DNA from: an uncultured Treponema sp.
GTDB lineage: Bacteria > Spirochaetota > Spirochaetia > Treponematales > Treponemataceae
Direction of reading: 5' to 3'
DNA: 34,613 nucleotides
NCBI RefSeq assembly: GCF_946187725.1
Contig: NZ_CAMHSK010000033.1
Coordinates: 1 to 34,613, forward strand
The first letter of the stretch is position 1. Every line of letters starts with the position of its first letter. Of the stretch, positions 7,512 to 15,324 are shown in pieces. The position numbers and the translations under genes were made by a program. Under the pieces are notes generated by a model. That model was not told the origin of the DNA, did not search any database, and saw only the letters and a program-made list of their open reading frames with translations.

Positions 7512-9761
7512 TCAGTTTTCAGGTATTTCCATTCCAAAAATCATTTTTTCAATGCGGACAGCAAGAAATCTTTTTGAATTGACACCTTCACTCTCTACTA
7601 TAGTAGAAACACCCTGCTCACCGATTTGGTTAATATTTGCAATGATATTTTCTTCAATTTCGGCCTGCATTTCTTCATTTTGCGCAGATTTTTCTCCAAT
7701 CCAGAAGAAATTCGCATATGAACCTTTAATTACCGGAAGATTTCTGCTGGTAGATTCATCACTGCTTAAAATTTGAACTGACATCGGGATTCCGTTTTCA
7801 GAATCAATAGTAACAAGAGAATCTGTTAGCGGCTGATGAAATTTTGCGACCTCTCTCAAAACGCCGTCTGAGTCAGAAGGTCTTTTTATATACTGAACAT
7901 CCCATCTTCCATCACCGTCCGTATCCCATGAAGAGATTTTTCCAGGAATTTTTGCACCCAAAGTGGCAGAAAGATATTCCTCTGTAAAATCAGGGATTGT
8001 GTCGCCGTTTCGATCAACAGAAATCTTTTTGACATAAAAACCAGTTCCTTGAGCAGGAGCACCAAAAAGATTAGTCATAATCTGCATTTCATCATTCACT
8101 GAAATAAAATTTGTACTTCGGTTTTCAACTGCTTCCGGCGAATATCCATAAACTTCCGAGGTTTCAAAAAGTCCGTCACCGTCAATATCAACCTTTCGAG
8201 AAACAGGGATTCCTCCTTCAAACTGAGCCATTGCATAAATCTTTTCGCCGACCGAATAACTTGCAAGCTGAGCGACACCGTTCAAAAGGCTCACCTGAAT
8301 CACAGCACCTTCACGCTCTTTTGAAGGAATTGTGTAGCTGAGTGAAGCACGGAGCAAGTCCTGACCAGAAATTTCATTTGCCATAGCCGCATTTGCTGAA
8401 TCAGACAGGAGAACCGGAACAAAGAAATCCGAGTCAAGTTCTTCAAACTGAGCAGCAAGACTCTTTTTAATGGAAGAATTTGATTCTATTGAAAAAGGAG
8501 TCCAGGCAAGCGTTTCTGCAATCAAAGTGAAATGCAAATCAGAATGACGGTTTTCCATTCTGTATTTTGCGGCACTGATATACGGCCATGAAGAATATTC
8601 CAGTTCAAGAGCATTTTCCGCCATCACGAGAGTTACCGGAACGCCGAAATCACAGTCAGCCTTCCACTCATTCTCATCATCCTGATTTTCATCATACGAG
8701 ATGGTCTGCGGACGACCGCGTTTATAAAGCACGGTCATATTAGTAATCAAATCACCGTCAGTATCAAAAGTAAGCGTTCCATTATAAGAATTAAGATACT
8801 CAGCAATTTCTTTTTTAGCCTCATCGCTTTTTATAAGAGAGACAAAATCTTCAAGCAAAGAAACCGAAACGATTTCATCAGAAAATTTGTAGAAATAATC
8901 AAGAGCGGCATCTTCCGAAAGGAGCCCGGCCTTTAAAGCCTCAATTGCATACAAAGGCGAAGTGAATCTTTTTGAATTGAAAGCCTTCAGCATACGGACT
9001 TTTTTTGATTCATTTTTGGCATTTTTTCCTGATTTTGCAGATTTTACAGGCTTTTCATCCGAAGCGAAAATCGCCGCATAAACCTCAAGCTCTTTAACTG
9101 CATTCTTGTAGAGCGGAACAGTCAGCGCAAAAGCGTCAGCAAGACGACGGGTTTCATCTGAAACAACTGAAGTCCTGCGCAAAATCTGATATTCGTGAGC
9201 ATAAAACGCTTCAGCAAAACGCGAATCTGCAGGATAAACACGGCGGGCAGCATCGATGCGAGAGCGGGCTTTTTTAACGCTTTCTTCATCACCAAGGCAA
9301 TAATATGATTTTACACGGATATACTCAGCATCAGCAGAATAAATGAAAGGCTCTGAATCAAGAACCGCAAGCGCCTGAACAAACTGGCGTGTGGTACAAA
9401 GAATGTCTGCATAAAGAATACGGGCACCGTCACGATTGTAGTCAACCCATTCAGCTTCAGTAAGAGCAGTGACTACAAGAGGAAGAATCTTAGATTTTTT
9501 TTCGCCAAGATTCATAAGGGAAACAGCATGAAGATACCAGAGATCCGCGATTTTATCGTCATAGGCCAGACCCATTTTTGCATTTGAATCAGCCTCATTC
9601 CATAATTTTTCAGAGGCAAACTGTTTGGCAAGCTGCAGATAACGGACAGCAGTACGACGGTTTGCAGAAGAAGCCGAGTTCTGAGCACTTACGCTAAAAA
9701 AAACGCCGGAACCAGAAAGGACTGTCAAAACAAAAAGAAAAGAAAATAACTTTTTCAACAT
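7512..9761 (-). CDS. Exported TPR-like protein with DxDxDG motifs
   Basis: This 749-residue protein has a Sec signal peptide (MLKKLFSFLFVLTVLSGSGV… with SVSAQ as likely cleavage site). The N-terminal part (about 30–250) looks like TPR helices (YLQLAKQFASEKLWNEADSNA). The C-terminal half has at least four acidic loops of the calcium-binding or dockerin-like type: DTDGDLITN, DIDGDGLFE, DRNGDTIPD and DTDGDGRWD. These occur singly in beta-rich sequence rather than as paired EF hands, so they may be repeats of a VCBS/FG-GAP-like fold. Function is not known. The start is ATG 9761, with AGGAA 9 bases upstream; an in-frame TTG lies just before. It sits 24 bases after tilS and upstream of the HtrA-like gene, suggesting an envelope role. 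Confidence 0.8.
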   Translation of the reverse strand: MLKKLFSFLFVLTVLSGSGVFFSVSAQNSASSANRRTAVRYLQLAKQFASEKLWNEADSNAKMGLAYDDKIADLWYLHAVSLMNLGEKKSKILPLVVTALTEAEWVDYNRDGARILYADILCTTRQFVQALAVLDSEPFIYSADAEYIRVKSYYCLGDEESVKKARSRIDAARRVYPADSRFAEAFYAHEYQILRRTSVVSDETRRLADAFALTVPLYKNAVKELEVYAAIFASDEKPVKSAKSGKNAKNESKKVRMLKAFNSKRFTSPLYAIEALKAGLLSEDAALDYFYKFSDEIVSVSLLEDFVSLIKSDEAKKEIAEYLNSYNGTLTFDTDGDLITNMTVLYKRGRPQTISYDENQDDENEWKADCDFGVPVTLVMAENALELEYSSWPYISAAKYRMENRHSDLHFTLIAETLAWTPFSIESNSSIKKSLAAQFEELDSDFFVPVLLSDSANAAMANEISGQDLLRASLSYTIPSKEREGAVIQVSLLNGVAQLASYSVGEKIYAMAQFEGGIPVSRKVDIDGDGLFETSEVYGYSPEAVENRSTNFISVNDEMQIMTNLFGAPAQGTGFYVKKISVDRNGDTIPDFTEEYLSATLGAKIPGKISSWDTDGDGRWDVQYIKRPSDSDGVLREVAKFHQPLTDSLVTIDSENGIPMSVQILSSDESTSRNLPVIKGSYANFFWIGEKSAQNEEMQAEIEENIIANINQIGEQGVSTIVESEGVNSKRFLAVRIEKMIFGMEIPEN

Positions 9762-9785
9762 CAAAAATTCCTTTCTTCTATATTA

Positions 9786-11171
9786 CTACAGATTATGAAA
9801 ATCTACAATCCAATTTTTAAGCCCGAAGGGAGACGCTATAAATGCAACGATTCTGCTCTCACCTTCTTCAAGCGGGCAAAGTTCTTCAACAACAGGAATT
9901 TTCTCACGGACTTCCGCAGGAATTTTCCAGTCAGAAAAAATCTGGGCAAGAGCCTTAAATTTTCCGTCAGCCGTTTGAATTTTATCACCAGGAACAAAAG
10001 ATCTTACAAGACAGGAAAATCGAAGAGGCAAAGCAATTTCATCACAATTTTCCGACTTAATAACAAGATTCATGCCATTCCGAATTTCAGCAGAAATTCC
10101 ATGGATTTCCGCCCTATCACCAACATCTTTTAAAAGAAACGAAAACCCGCCGCCGACAGCATTTTTTTCATCATCAGAGCGATGTTCCGAATCATAAGAA
10201 ATAACAAGTTTCTGCGAATTCAGCAGAATTTTCACAGCATCAAAACACAGCTCGCGAGAATCAGCATTTTCCCAGGACAAAATCTCTTCAAAAACACGGA
10301 AAGGAAAGCGCCCGCCAAAACCAGTTTCATTTAAAGCAGAAAAAAAGACGCGTCTTTTCAAGGCATCATGAAGTGAAAAAAACTGATTGCGGTCAAGCTC
10401 ACACACAGTCCCCTTAAAATCCACTCGCAGAGTCTCTTTTTTAATAAAATCTTCATCGGCAGAAGCTTTTTCGGCACCAGAAAGAAGTGCTTTCTGCCAG
10501 CCCGAAAAATTTTCGTTCAAGACAGGAACAAGGACATTCCGAACCTTATTACGAAGATATTTCAACTCAGAATTTGTCGCATCGGTACGCCAAGACTGTT
10601 TTTTTTCAACAAGATAAGATTCAATTTCAGAACGCGGAATTTCAAGAAGCGGACGACAGAATTTCTCTCTGACTCGGGCAATTCCGCAAAGTCCCTCGCA
10701 GGAACTCCCCTGCAAAAACCGCATCAATAAAGTTTCAAGCTGATCATTCTGATTATGCGCAAGGCACAAAAAAAGCAAATTTTCTTCTTTTATAAATGAA
10801 TCAAAAGCCCTATAACGAAATTCTCTGGCAACTTCCTCAACACTTCTTTTTTCTAAAGCGGCGGATTCGGCAATTTTTCCGTTTTCAACAGCAACAACAG
10901 AACATTTTATTTCAAGAGAACGGCACAAATCTTGCACAAAATCAGCATCACCACCACTCTCAGCACTAGACCGAATTCCATGATTCACCGTAATAACACG
11001 CAGGCATGCACTTTCAAAAATTTCATGGGCGGCAAGAAGAAGAGAAACTGAATCAGCACCGCCGGAAACTGCAAGCCCAAGCGGAGATTTTTCGCTCACC
11101 GAATCGGGCAGGATTCCGCATTTTTTAAGACCAGCGAGAACTTTTTTTTCAAACGACAGAAGATTTTTCAT
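9786..11171 (-). CDS. tilS: tRNA(Ile)-lysidine synthetase
   Basis: TilS attaches lysine to C34 of the CAU-anticodon tRNA-Ile so that it reads AUA. The PP-loop SGGADS is at residues 36–41, followed by HGIRSSAESGGDADFV and LAHNQNDQLETLLMRFLQGS, the family's signature for ATP and tRNA binding. Residues 235–320 correspond to the TilS substrate-binding domain and 350–461 to the C-terminal domain. At 461 residues it is full length. I chose ATG 11171; an in-frame TTG lies at 11177, within the T tract of the rplY terminator. The gene therefore starts directly after that terminator, with no separate ribosome-binding site other than the G-rich terminator stem. Confidence 0.93.
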   Translation of the reverse strand: MKNLLSFEKKVLAGLKKCGILPDSVSEKSPLGLAVSGGADSVSLLLAAHEIFESACLRVITVNHGIRSSAESGGDADFVQDLCRSLEIKCSVVAVENGKIAESAALEKRSVEEVAREFRYRAFDSFIKEENLLFLCLAHNQNDQLETLLMRFLQGSSCEGLCGIARVREKFCRPLLEIPRSEIESYLVEKKQSWRTDATNSELKYLRNKVRNVLVPVLNENFSGWQKALLSGAEKASADEDFIKKETLRVDFKGTVCELDRNQFFSLHDALKRRVFFSALNETGFGGRFPFRVFEEILSWENADSRELCFDAVKILLNSQKLVISYDSEHRSDDEKNAVGGGFSFLLKDVGDRAEIHGISAEIRNGMNLVIKSENCDEIALPLRFSCLVRSFVPGDKIQTADGKFKALAQIFSDWKIPAEVREKIPVVEELCPLEEGESRIVAFIASPFGLKNWIVDFHNL

Positions 11172-11175
11172 AAAC

Positions 11176-11205
11176 AAAAAAATCCCCCGAAAAATCAGGG
11201 GATTT
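11176..11205 (-). terminator. Rho-independent terminator of rplY
   Basis: On the minus strand the stem AAATCCCC (11205–11198) pairs with GGGGATTT (11187–11180), with a 10-base loop and a seven-T tract. It ends 5 bases before the tilS ATG. Confidence 0.85.
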
Positions 11206-11224
11206 AATTCACAAGCTGTAAAGA

Positions 11225-11776
11225 TTAGCGAGCTGGAGCAACGCTTACGAGTGAATCCTCAGGATTTGTGAGGACAGTAACTTTGTCACCCAATCCCATA
11301 TCTTTTACACGGAAAACATCGCCGATGTTGACTCCAGAAACATCGATTACAACGCGAACCGGCAAGTCTTTTGGCAAAGCCTTAACTTTTACCTCTGGAA
11401 CATGCTTAACCATGAAGCCGCCCTTGAGAACGCCAGCCGGTGTTCCCTGATACTGAACTTTGTATGAGCGAATAACAGGTTTTGTGTTTGATACAGCGAA
11501 GAAATCAGCATGAAGAACTGAGTCAGTCATGATATTGTACTCTGTGTCGCGGATGAAAGCATCGTATTTTTTGCCTTCAACATCGAGAGTTACAAGAGTT
11601 GTAGATGTGATTGAACGCCAAACTTTGTTAAACTGAACAGCGTTAACAGTGATTGATGTTGCTTTTCCAGCCTCATCATAAACAACAGCAGGAATGAGAC
11701 CTGCAGCACGAATAGCTTTTGCAGCTTTTTTGCCAGTTTCTGAGCGAACTTTTGCTTCGATAACCAACTGATCCAT
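11225..11776 (-). CDS. rplY: 50S ribosomal protein L25/general stress protein Ctc
   Basis: The 183-residue long (Ctc-type) form of L25, which binds 5S rRNA. The N-terminal L25 fold starts MDQLVIEAKVRSETGKKAAK with RAAGLIPAVVY, followed by the C-terminal TL5 domain (about 95–183) containing GVLKGGFMVKHVPEVKV and LPKDLPVRVVIDVSGVNIGD. AGGAG is placed well upstream of ATG 11776. It lies downstream of tRNA-Gln and spoVG in an order kept in several bacteria, and is followed by its own terminator. A short 7-bp hairpin (11815–11831) occurs in its leader. Confidence 0.95.
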   Translation of the reverse strand: MDQLVIEAKVRSETGKKAAKAIRAAGLIPAVVYDEAGKATSITVNAVQFNKVWRSITSTTLVTLDVEGKKYDAFIRDTEYNIMTDSVLHADFFAVSNTKPVIRSYKVQYQGTPAGVLKGGFMVKHVPEVKVKALPKDLPVRVVIDVSGVNIGDVFRVKDMGLGDKVTVLTNPEDSLVSVAPAR

Positions 11777-11814
11777 TTTAAGTACTCCTAAAATTCTATG
11801 GAAAAGCCTGTACG

Positions 11815-11831
11815 AAGCAAGCGACTTGCTT
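11815..11831 (-). repeat. Small hairpin between tRNA-Gln and rplY
   Basis: AAGCAAG (11815–11821) and CTTGCTT (11825–11831) form a 7-bp stem with a 3-base loop in the rplY leader. No T tract follows, so it is more likely a processing or stability element than a terminator. Confidence 0.35.
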
Positions 11832-11887
11832 AAGATTAGAATCTTTCACCCCATCGTTCGTCACGCCAGAGCTTTCCAAAATTTATG

Positions 11888-11960
11888 CTGGGCCGACAGG
11901 ATTCGAACCTGTGGAATGATGGCACCAAAAGCCATTGTCTTACCGCTTGACGACGGCCCA
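11888..11960 (-). tRNA. tRNA-Gln (anticodon TTG)
   Basis: The minus strand folds into a complete 73-base cloverleaf. Acceptor TGGGCCG pairs with CGGCCCA, discriminator is G. The D arm contains CAAGCGGTAAG. The anticodon stem is ATGGC/GCCAT with loop TTTTGGT, giving anticodon TTG (glutamine, CAA codons). The T arm is ACAGG TTCGAAT CCTGT. CCA is not encoded. It lies between spoVG and rplY. Confidence 0.95.
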
Positions 11961-11990
11961 AAAAGAAAACAGTTTGATAAAGACTACAGA

Positions 11991-12272
11991 TTAGTCTTCA
12001 GCAGCACCGCTTTCATCAAAGTGACCTGCATTATACTCTGAAAGTATCTTGTCTTGCAAGGCATTTCTGAAATCAGCACTGATAGGATGAGCAACATCCT
12101 TATAATCGCCATTCGCAGTCTTTCGGCTCGGCATGGCAATAAAAAGCCCCGACTGACCTTCAATAACTTTAACATTGTGAACAACGAAACAGTTATCAAA
12201 AGTTACGGTAACATAAGCCTTCAATTTTCCTTCGGCTGTTACCTTGCGGATTCTCAATTCAGTGACTTCCAT
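11991..12272 (-). CDS. spoVG: SpoVG family regulator
   Basis: A 93-residue SpoVG: MEVTELRIRKVTAEGKLKAY, then VTVTFDNCFVVHNVKVIEG, then GLFIAMPSRKTANGDYKDVAHPISADFR, all canonical. In spirochaetes (shown for the Borrelia homologue) SpoVG binds nucleic acid and modulates gene expression. ATG 12272 matches family starts, but the ribosome-binding site (AGGA) is 12 bases away and lies closer to two in-frame TTG codons (12278–12281 region), so a start three residues earlier is possible. ispE lies 29 bases upstream, so the two are probably cotranscribed. Confidence 0.94.
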   Translation of the reverse strand: MEVTELRIRKVTAEGKLKAYVTVTFDNCFVVHNVKVIEGQSGLFIAMPSRKTANGDYKDVAHPISADFRNALQDKILSEYNAGHFDESGAAED

Positions 12273-12301
12273 AATCAACAAAATTCCTTTTAATCAAAAG
12301 A

Positions 12302-13204
12302 TTAATGTGCCAAAACACATTTCCATTTTTTCCGGCATTTTTCCAATGCTACTTCTGCAGCAGCACCTGATTCAAAAACACCAAAAACTGTAGCACCTGA
12401 GCCGGACATGTCCGCCCAGTCTGCTCCACATTCCATAATATCCGCTAAAGCTTCACCAATAGCAGGATACTTATTGGAAAGTACAGGAGTGAAGGAATTC
12501 GCAAACTTCCAAGCACCAACAAAACCGTAATATAAACGCTTCAACTCCATAAAATCAGGAAAAGAGCCCAGAAAATCTGGATTGTATGCTCCTGATTCGT
12601 ATGCCTCATCAACCAGAGAATACGCTTCCACAGTGGAAGAATGAACTCCAGGAAAAATCAGCACGAAACTTAAATCCGTTCTAGGTTCAATTGCCTCAAC
12701 AAGTTCACCACGACCAGATACTAAGGCGCAACCACGACCATTTTGAAAATAGCCACAGTGCAAGAAGAAGAATACGTCACTTCCGACCTTTTCTGCCACG
12801 GCATCAGCCAAAGAATCCGTAAGAGGAAGCTCGGCCAAATCAGCAAGGCCTTTCAACAAGGAAGCCCCGTCCGAAGAACCGCCGCCTAATCCACCGCCAG
12901 CAGGCAAGACCTTATCAAGCTCTACTTCCACGCCAAAATCAATTTTGGTTTCGGAACAGAACGCTTCATAAGTTTTCGTCAGTGTATTTTCCAGAGGAAG
13001 CACCATCTGAGAGCAATGAACGACGCATCCTTTTTGCGGAACACGCCGTATCCGAAGAGTATCGGAATAATCAACAGTCTGAAAAATACTTTCAATGTTA
13101 TGGTAACTATTGTTACATTTGCGCCGCCCCTCAGCCTGTTTTTTCAGAACTTTTAGTCCGATATTCACTTTTGCCGGAGCTTTGACACAAACATCAAAAG
13201 ACAT
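12302..13204 (-). CDS. ispE: 4-diphosphocytidyl-2-C-methyl-D-erythritol kinase
   Basis: IspE phosphorylates CDP-ME in the non-mevalonate isoprenoid pathway. It is a GHMP kinase: APAKVNIGL at 9–17, the ATP-binding PAGGGLGGGSSDGA at 101–114, and C-terminal MSGSGATVFGVF. It has 300 residues, normal for the family. The insertion KKQAEGRRKCNNSYHNIES before the usual YH..E is slightly longer than in E. coli. A strong promoter places the transcript start within a few bases of the ATG and no Shine–Dalgarno is visible, so translation may be leaderless. Confidence 0.95.
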   Translation of the reverse strand: MSFDVCVKAPAKVNIGLKVLKKQAEGRRKCNNSYHNIESIFQTVDYSDTLRIRRVPQKGCVVHCSQMVLPLENTLTKTYEAFCSETKIDFGVEVELDKVLPAGGGLGGGSSDGASLLKGLADLAELPLTDSLADAVAEKVGSDVFFFLHCGYFQNGRGCALVSGRGELVEAIEPRTDLSFVLIFPGVHSSTVEAYSLVDEAYESGAYNPDFLGSFPDFMELKRLYYGFVGAWKFANSFTPVLSNKYPAIGEALADIMECGADWADMSGSGATVFGVFESGAAAEVALEKCRKKWKCVLAH

Positions 13205-13212
13205 AGAACTAT

Positions 13213-13240
13213 ATTATATAGAATCAAACCGTAAAGTCAA
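13213..13240 (-). promoter_or_regulatory. Sigma-70-type promoter of ispE
   Basis: TTGACT (13240–13235) and TATAAT (13218–13213) are separated by 16 bases on the minus strand. The expected start of transcription (about 13206) is only 2–3 bases before the ATG at 13204. Confidence 0.75.
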
Positions 13241-13341
13241 TACAGATTCTCCCCGTTCAAAGAAATCAATACAATAGTTAGAAATATTCGAATAAAAAGT
13301 GTGAAATTTTGGAGATTTTAGAGAGATTTTTACTCCACTTA

Positions 13342-13370
13342 TTGACAGATGTCCAGCAGAATTCTACAAT
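13342..13370 (+). promoter_or_regulatory. Strong sigma-70-type promoter of the acidic protein gene
   Basis: TTGACA (13342–13347), a 17-base spacer and TACAAT (13365–13370). The expected start near 13377 leaves a leader of about 19 bases containing AAGGA (13385–13389) before ATG 13396. Confidence 0.85.
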
Positions 13371-13395
13371 TCAATGTCTTTGACAAGGAATCATT

Positions 13396-13671
13396 ATGCT
13401 TATTAACAACGAAATGGTAAATGATGTTAAGGCTATGGCTTTAAGTTTCTCATACACCGATGAAATCGATGAAAACTATGAGGATTCGGACCTATTGCTT
13501 CCAAATGATGAAGACGATTTCGCATCTTTCAACGACGATACTCTCAGCAAGTTTGATGACGACTTCGATGAAACAATTGACAATTCAATTGAAGACAGCG
13601 ACTACGAGGATGAAGGTCTAGATTTTGATTCCAGCGATGAAATGACCGAAGACTATTCGGACGAAGACTAA
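13396..13671 (+). CDS. Small, extremely acidic hypothetical protein
   Basis: A 91-residue protein. After the first 20 residues it is dominated by Asp, Glu and Ser, including EDSDYEDEGLDFDSSDE and a C-terminal DYSDED, with almost no basic residues. There is no signal peptide. A near-consensus promoter and a well-spaced AAGGA make it almost certainly expressed. No family is recognised. Strongly acidic tails of this kind occur in proteins that bind basic partners (ribosomal proteins, HU) or in DNA mimics; that is inference only. It is a lone plus-strand gene between the divergent ispE and the convergent rsfS. Confidence 0.75.
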   Translation: MLINNEMVNDVKAMALSFSYTDEIDENYEDSDLLLPNDEDDFASFNDDTLSKFDDDFDETIDNSIEDSDYEDEGLDFDSSDEMTEDYSDED

Positions 13672-13693
13672 AAACAAGTAATCAATAATGCAC

Positions 13694-13732
13694 AAAGAGG
13701 AATTGCCGAACACCAATCAGTAATTTCTCTTT
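13694..13732. terminator. Possible bidirectional terminator between the acidic gene and rsfS
   Basis: AAAGAGGAATT (13694–13704) pairs with AATTTCTCTTT (13722–13732) with one G·U pair and a 17-base loop. T-rich sequence follows on the plus side. The stem is A/T-rich and the loop long, so confidence is modest. Confidence 0.45.
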
Positions 13733-13744
13733 GCTATTTTCTCA

Positions 13745-14089
13745 TTATTTTAATTTTTTTCCACCATGCCACAGTTTTTCAAGTTCATAGAACTCACGGG
13801 CATCAGCACTCATAAGATGAACCACAACAGGTCCGATATCTATAAGGTTCCAGTCATCACCTGACTGAGCCTTGTTATGAGTCAGATGGATTTCCATGTC
13901 ATTTTCCTTGACATAATCCTTAATCTGCTTTGCAAGTCCCTGCCAGTGAGCCGAACTGTGAATCGTTGCAATTACGAAAAAATCAGTCCAACTGTTCAAT
14001 TCAGAGACATCAATTACGCTCACATTTTCTGCTTTAGAATCTTCAAGCATCTGAGCAATTTCAAGAGCTTCTTCCTGTGCTGTTTTCAT
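13745..14089 (-). CDS. rsfS: Ribosomal silencing factor RsfS
   Basis: The 114-residue RsfS/Iojap protein binds L14 and blocks subunit joining under starvation. The signature SELNSWTDFFVIAT is followed by SSAHWQGLAKQI and GDDWNLIDIGPVVVHLMSADAREFYELEKLW. AGGAGA lies 5 bases before ATG 14089. It follows the LCP gene by 9 bases and is the last gene of the obg–nadD–yqeK–LCP–rsfS cluster. Confidence 0.95.
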   Translation of the reverse strand: MKTAQEEALEIAQMLEDSKAENVSVIDVSELNSWTDFFVIATIHSSAHWQGLAKQIKDYVKENDMEIHLTHNKAQSGDDWNLIDIGPVVVHLMSADAREFYELEKLWHGGKKLK

Positions 14090-14098
14090 AAAAATCTC

Positions 14099-15298
14099 CT
14101 ATTTTTTAACATACCTTCCGTCAAAGTCTTTTCCGAGGATAATCGTAAAATCGACATTTGACGCGCTTGTACTGTCTGCATCCGATGAGACACTCTCTTC
14201 GATTATGTTTTTGCAGCGAATAAAATCACCAAGACTCTTAGCAATTTCCGCATTTCCAATATGATTTATGATTACTGTTTTTTCATAGTCATTTGAATCA
14301 GCATTACTCGTACCAAGAATATCATATCCCGCACTCTGAAGCAAAGCCATTGTGTTTCGCGCAAGTCCCTGAACTGTCGTTCCATTTTGAATTTCAAGGA
14401 CATAAGTACGGTTAACATTAGCATTGTCAAGTGAAATCAAGGAATTGGAAACCTGCTTAAAGACATCCTTGATAAGCTGACCGTCATAATACGGAAAAAG
14501 AAGAGTTTTTCCGTCAACAACTCGCCTTGAACCAGTAATTGTCTGAGGAACAAGATGCTCAGAATCAACCTTCGAAATCAGGCTGAGCAAACGATGAAGT
14601 TCCTTATAATCAAGATTCGAGTCCATTTTACGCACTAAAGAATTGAAGGACTTCTTATCAAGAATCATCCGTTCGTTTCTAACAAGTGCCGCAAAAAAGG
14701 CAAGCAGGACATTCTGCCGTCTTTCGATTAAATCTTCTTCTGGTTCATCTCTACGCTCATAATTCAGGTAAGAGCGGATTTTATCGCCGTCCAACGAAAC
14801 GACACCGCTCGGCAAAAGCCATCTTTCACCCTCATCATTTTTTGCATCAACAGGAGACGGAATAAAGATTTTCATTCCGCCAAGCATATCCGTAAGCTCA
14901 CCAAATTTTGAAAGATTGAGCACTATATAAGAGGGAATCGACTGCCCGACAAGTTTTTCAATTTCTTCTTTGTAGGCATCAATTCCCTTTTCGAGATAAA
15001 CGGAATCAATTGAGTCGACACGACCGAGACTTGAAAAAATCGCACCCGTGTTTTCAAGGATGTTTATGAGTGCCCCGCGCTGCGAAACCGGATAATAGAT
15101 GAAAACATCCGTAAAAAGCACGCGATTTTTATCTTCCATAACGACAAGAGTCTTAATCACACGGTCAGATTTTAGGGTTTCATCAACGGTATTTACACGA
15201 AGAGACAAAGAAAGTCCAACCGTGACCGAAATAAGGATAAGAAAAATCAATATGAGAAGAAACGCGCCTTTGTTAGTATTCTGATGATTTGTTTTCAT
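14099..15298 (-). CDS. LCP (LytR-CpsA-Psr) family protein with LytR_C domain
   Basis: A 399-residue membrane-anchored extracytoplasmic protein. A single N-terminal membrane helix (about 13–33, FLLILIFLILISVTVGL) is followed by an LCP domain whose conserved end is visible as LNYERRDEPEEDLIERRQNVLLAF (the Arg/Asp polyprenyl-phosphate-binding motif). A LytR_C domain follows (TYVLEIQNGTTVQGLARNTMALLQSAGYDI and VIINHIGNAEIAKSLGDFI). In Gram-positive bacteria LCP enzymes move glycopolymers from lipid carriers onto peptidoglycan; the acceptor chemistry in spirochaetes is not established. ATG 15298 is used; an in-frame TTG at 15316 would overlap less plausible sequence. Confidence 0.88.
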   Translation of the reverse strand: MKTNHQNTNKGAFLLILIFLILISVTVGLSLSLRVNTVDETLKSDRVIKTLVVMEDKNRVLFTDVFIYYPVSQRGALINILENTGAIFSSLGRVDSIDSVYLEKGIDAYKEEIEKLVGQSIPSYIVLNLSKFGELTDMLGGMKIFIPSPVDAKNDEGERWLLPSGVVSLDGDKIRSYLNYERRDEPEEDLIERRQNVLLAFFAALVRNERMILDKKSFNSLVRKMDSNLDYKELHRLLSLISKVDSEHLVPQTITGSRRVVDGKTLLFPYYDGQLIKDVFKQVSNSLISLDNANVNRTYVLEIQNGTTVQGLARNTMALLQSAGYDILGTSNADSNDYEKTVIINHIGNAEIAKSLGDFIRCKNIIEESVSSDADSTSASNVDFTIILGKDFDGRYVKK

Positions 15299-15324
15299 TT
15301 TTTTAACCACATGCAATTTTGTTT

